From: Agromyces sp.
GTDB taxonomy: Bacteria; Actinomycetota; Actinomycetes; Actinomycetales; Microbacteriaceae
Direction of reading: 5' to 3'
Length of the DNA: 15,342 bases
Assembly: GCA_031178025.1 (NCBI GenBank)
Contig: JAPSJU010000023.1
Location: forward strand, 1 to 15,342
Shown here: piece by piece, positions 13,235 to 15,342 of the stretch
How the letters are laid out: each line of letters opens with the position of its first letter
How positions within the stretch are numbered: position 1 is the first letter of the stretch
The notes under the pieces: model-generated
What the model saw: the letters and a program-made list of their open reading frames with translations, nothing else
Told to the model about the DNA's origin: nothing
The model's database searches: none
Made by a program: the position numbers and the translations under genes

Positions 13235-14911
13235 ATGACCGATGCACCATCCGCCACCGCCGTCGCCCGTCCGGTGCGGGCCGCCCGCGGCACGACGCTC
13301 ACGGCGAAGAGCTGGCAGACCGAGGCGCCCCTGCGCATGCTCATGAACAACCTCGACCCCGACGTCGCGGAGCGCCCCGACGACCTCATCGTCTACGGAG
13401 GCACCGGGAAGGCCGCCCGCAACTGGGAGTCGTTCGACGCGATGGTACGCACCCTCGAGGGGCTGGAGGCCGACGAGACGCTGCTCGTGCAGTCGGGCAA
13501 GCCGGTCGGCGTGTTCCGGACGCACGAATGGGCACCCCGCGTGCTCATCGCCAATTCCAACCTCGTGGGCGACTGGGCGACCTGGCCGGAGTTCCGCCGG
13601 CTCGAGCAGCTCGGCCTCACCATGTACGGGCAGATGACCGCCGGTTCCTGGATCTACATCGGCACGCAGGGCATCCTGCAGGGCACCTACGAGACCTTCG
13701 GGGCCATCGCCCGGGCCCGGTTCGGCGGCAGCCTCGCCGGCACCCTCACGCTCACCGGAGGCTGCGGCGGCATGGGCGGGGCGCAGCCCCTCGCCGTCAC
13801 CATGAACGAGGGGGTCGTGCTCATCGTCGACGTCGACGAGACCCGCCTCGCTCGCCGGGTCGAGCACGGCTACCTCGACGAGCTGACCCACGACCTCGAC
13901 GACGCGGTCGAGCGAGCCCTCGCGGCGAAGGCCGAGCGCCGGCCGCTCAGCGTCGGGCTCGTCGGCAACGCCGCGACGGTCTTCCCCGAGCTGCTGGCCC
14001 GCGGCGTCGCGATCGACATCGTCACCGACCAGACGAGCGCGCACGACCCGCTCTCGTACCTGCCGGAGGGCGTGTCGGTCGCCGAGTGGCACGAGCTGGC
14101 GGCATCCGACCCCGACGCCTTCACCGCCCGCGCCCGCGCGAGCATGGCCAGGCACGTCGAGGCGATGGTCGGCTTCCAGGACGCGGGTGCCGAGGTCTTC
14201 GACTACGGCAACTCGATCCGCCGTGAAGCCGAGCTCGGCGGCTACGACCGCGCGTTCGCCTTCCCGGGATTCGTGCCCGCCTACATCCGACCGCTCTTCG
14301 CCGAGGGGAAGGGACCGTTCCGGTGGGCGGCGCTCTCGGGCGACCCGGCCGACATCGCGGCGACCGACCGCGCCATCCTCGAGCTCTTCCCCGACGACGA
14401 GCACCTGCGCCGCTGGATCACGAAGGCCGGCGAGAAGGTGCACTTCGAGGGGCTGCCCGCCCGCATCTGCTGGCTCGGCTACCAGGAACGCCACCTCGCC
14501 GGGCTGCGGTTCAACGAGATGGTCGCATCGGGCGAACTGTCGGCGCCCGTCGTCATCGGTCGCGACCACCTCGACTCGGGGTCGGTGGCCTCGCCCTATC
14601 GCGAGACCGAGGCGATGGCCGACGGCTCCGACGCGATCGCCGACTGGCCACTGCTCAACGCCCTGCTGAACACCGCGTCCGGGGCGACGTGGGTGTCGAT
14701 CCACCACGGCGGCGGCGTCGGCATCGGCCGCTCGATCCACGCCGGCCAGGTGGTCGTCGCCGACGGCACGCCGCTCGCCGCGGAGAAGATCGCGCGCGTC
14801 CTCGTCAACGACCCCGGCACGGGCGTCATGCGGCACGTCGACGCGGGGTACGAGCGCGCCGCGGAGGTCGCCCGCGAGCGCGGGCTACGCGTGCCCATGC
14901 AGGAGGGCTGA
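13235..14911 (+). CDS. hutU: Urocanate hydratase (urocanase)
   Basis: This 558-aa cytoplasmic enzyme hydrates urocanate to 4-imidazolone-5-propionate using tightly bound NAD+, the second step of histidine degradation. Length matches the family. Conserved blocks include LIVYGGTGKAARNW (51-64), GQMTAGSWIYIGTQGILQGTY (132-152), the NAD-binding glycine-rich LTLTGGCGGMGGAQPLA (171-187), GFQDAGAEVFDYGN (313-326), the LPARICW block with the probable active-site Cys412, and IGRDHLDSGSVASPYRETEAM (441-461). No truncation or frameshift is seen. The frame is open upstream through the M23 gene, but ATG 13235 is preferred because the family sequence begins there and a -10-like TGGGAT lies 6 nt upstream. 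It has its own promoter and palindrome rather than relying on hutH read-through. Confidence 0.96.
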   Translation: MTDAPSATAVARPVRAARGTTLTAKSWQTEAPLRMLMNNLDPDVAERPDDLIVYGGTGKAARNWESFDAMVRTLEGLEADETLLVQSGKPVGVFRTHEWAPRVLIANSNLVGDWATWPEFRRLEQLGLTMYGQMTAGSWIYIGTQGILQGTYETFGAIARARFGGSLAGTLTLTGGCGGMGGAQPLAVTMNEGVVLIVDVDETRLARRVEHGYLDELTHDLDDAVERALAAKAERRPLSVGLVGNAATVFPELLARGVAIDIVTDQTSAHDPLSYLPEGVSVAEWHELAASDPDAFTARARASMARHVEAMVGFQDAGAEVFDYGNSIRREAELGGYDRAFAFPGFVPAYIRPLFAEGKGPFRWAALSGDPADIAATDRAILELFPDDEHLRRWITKAGEKVHFEGLPARICWLGYQERHLAGLRFNEMVASGELSAPVVIGRDHLDSGSVASPYRETEAMADGSDAIADWPLLNALLNTASGATWVSIHHGGGVGIGRSIHAGQVVVADGTPLAAEKIARVLVNDPGTGVMRHVDAGYERAAEVARERGLRVPMQEG

Positions 14912-14986
14912 CGGATGCCGCATCCGCTCGTCGGCTCGCGTGCTCGCTCGACGTCCGACCACTGCTCGCATCGACTCACGCGAAGG

Positions 14987-15013
14987 GGCCGCCGCGCCCG
15001 CGGTGCAGCGGCC
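14987..15013 (+). terminator. GC-rich stem-loop between hutU and hutI
   Basis: GGCCGC (14987-14992) pairs with GCGGCC (15008-15013), and an inner CCGCG/CGCGG can also form. There is no T-run. It could attenuate or end the hutU transcript before the separate hutI promoter. The evidence is only complementarity, which is common at this GC content. Confidence 0.25.
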
Positions 15014-15032
15014 GATCGACGTGACTCGATGG

Positions 15033-15038
15033 TGGAAT
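15033..15038 (+). promoter_or_regulatory. Candidate leaderless -10 of hutI (TGGAAT)
   Basis: TGGAAT ends 7 nt before the GTG at 15046, the same hexamer and spacing as at hutH. No -35 is evident. The 18-bp hut palindrome is absent at the corresponding upstream distance. Confidence 0.4.
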
Positions 15039-15045
15039 GGCTCGC

Positions 15046-15342
15046 GTGAGCGACGGCGGCGCAGTGCGGCGGATGCTGCTGACGAACATCGGCGAGCTCG
15101 TCACCAACGACCCCGCGCCCGACCGCGAGGGCGGGCCGCTCGGCATCCTGCGTGACGCGGCGGTGCTCATCGAGGACGATCGGATCGCGTGGGCCGGACC
15201 GGCCGCGCATGCCGTCGCGGGCCTCGCTGCTCGGACGGAACGCGACGGGCGGCACGACGCGGTCGAGCACCGCGCGATGTGGGACGCCGACGTCGAGGTG
15301 GTCGACGCGGGCGGCCGCTCCGCCATCCCGGGATTCGTCGAC
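15046..15342 (+). CDS. hutI: Imidazolonepropionase, N-terminal part (cut by right window edge)
   Basis: The frame is open from GTG 15046 to the window edge, 99 codons. The protein reads MLLTNIGELVTNDP near its start, then GILRDAAVLIEDDRIAWAGPA, and ends in VVDAGGRSAIPGFVD, the amidohydrolase-superfamily strand that precedes the metal-binding His-x-His. The catalytic metal ligands lie beyond the window. HutI opens the imidazolone ring to N-formiminoglutamate, the third step of histidine degradation, and its position after hutU supports the call. A second possible start, ATG at 15037, is in frame and adds three residues; GTG is preferred because TGGAAT then has the 7-nt spacing seen at hutH. 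A roughly 20-residue insert between the GPA and VVDAGG blocks (RTERDGRHDAVEHRAMWDAD) looks longer than I would expect. Confidence 0.88.
   Translation, partial: MSDGGAVRRMLLTNIGELVTNDPAPDREGGPLGILRDAAVLIEDDRIAWAGPAAHAVAGLAARTERDGRHDAVEHRAMWDADVEVVDAGGRSAIPGFVD

Noticed and set aside
14912..14926. CGGATGC-C-GCATCCG palindrome after hutU
   Set aside because: It is two copies of the over-represented GGATGC/GCATCC word back to back. A one-base loop cannot form a useful hairpin, and it does not resemble the hut operator.

Overview
The window is very GC-rich. It uses GTG starts freely, has tightly packed genes, and carries an unusually frequent GCATCC/GGATGC hexamer. Together with the gene set (MetPS-type NSS transporter, NarL-type two-component pair, IclR-controlled hut genes, an arginine-rich DEAD-box-helicase-like N-terminus beginning MPKN), this points to a high-GC actinobacterium, most likely a Microbacteriaceae member. 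The family assignment is an inference. No rRNA, tRNA, CRISPR array, insertion sequence or phage gene was seen.

Layout. (1) 1-566, minus: the N-terminal part of a probable DEAD-box RNA helicase, running off the left edge. (2) 567-877: the largest gene-free stretch, a divergent regulatory region with two dyads and candidate promoters in both directions. (3) 878-2942, plus: a secreted or membrane-anchored alpha/beta-hydrolase and a YihY/BrkB-family membrane protein, probably one operon. (4) 4732-2961, minus: metP-metS, a two-subunit sodium-coupled amino-acid importer with a 4-nt gene overlap. (5) 4832-6831, plus: a NarL/DesK-type histidine kinase and response regulator, also overlapping by 4 nt. 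(6) 6948-8991, plus: an acyltransferase-3 family membrane protein and an ABM-domain protein with two C-terminal membrane helices, each behind its own leaderless-looking promoter. (7) 8995-15342: a histidine-utilisation locus, with an IclR-family regulator (minus, candidate hutR) divergent from hutH, then a secreted M23 peptidase gene set between hutH and hutU, then hutU and the first 99 codons of hutI, which runs off the right edge.

How the genes work together. HutH, HutU and HutI carry out successive steps: histidine to urocanate, to imidazolonepropionate, to formiminoglutamate. The rest of the pathway would lie to the right. The most informative signal is an 18-bp palindrome, CGTCCGGGATCCCGGACG, between hutR and hutH. 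It recurs with a single mismatch upstream of hutU. In both places it starts exactly 59 bp upstream of a TGGRAT -10-like hexamer, which sits 6-7 nt before the start codon. This suggests a HutR regulon with upstream (activator-like) binding at hutH and hutU and overlap with the hutR promoter. The M23 gene inside the locus has its own candidate promoter and no copy of the palindrome.

Several genes (acyltransferase, ABM protein, hutH, hutU, hutI, perhaps the kinase) have -10-like elements placed so that transcription would begin at or next to the start codon. Leaderless expression therefore seems common here. Promoters, operators and hairpins were found by eye and are predictions.
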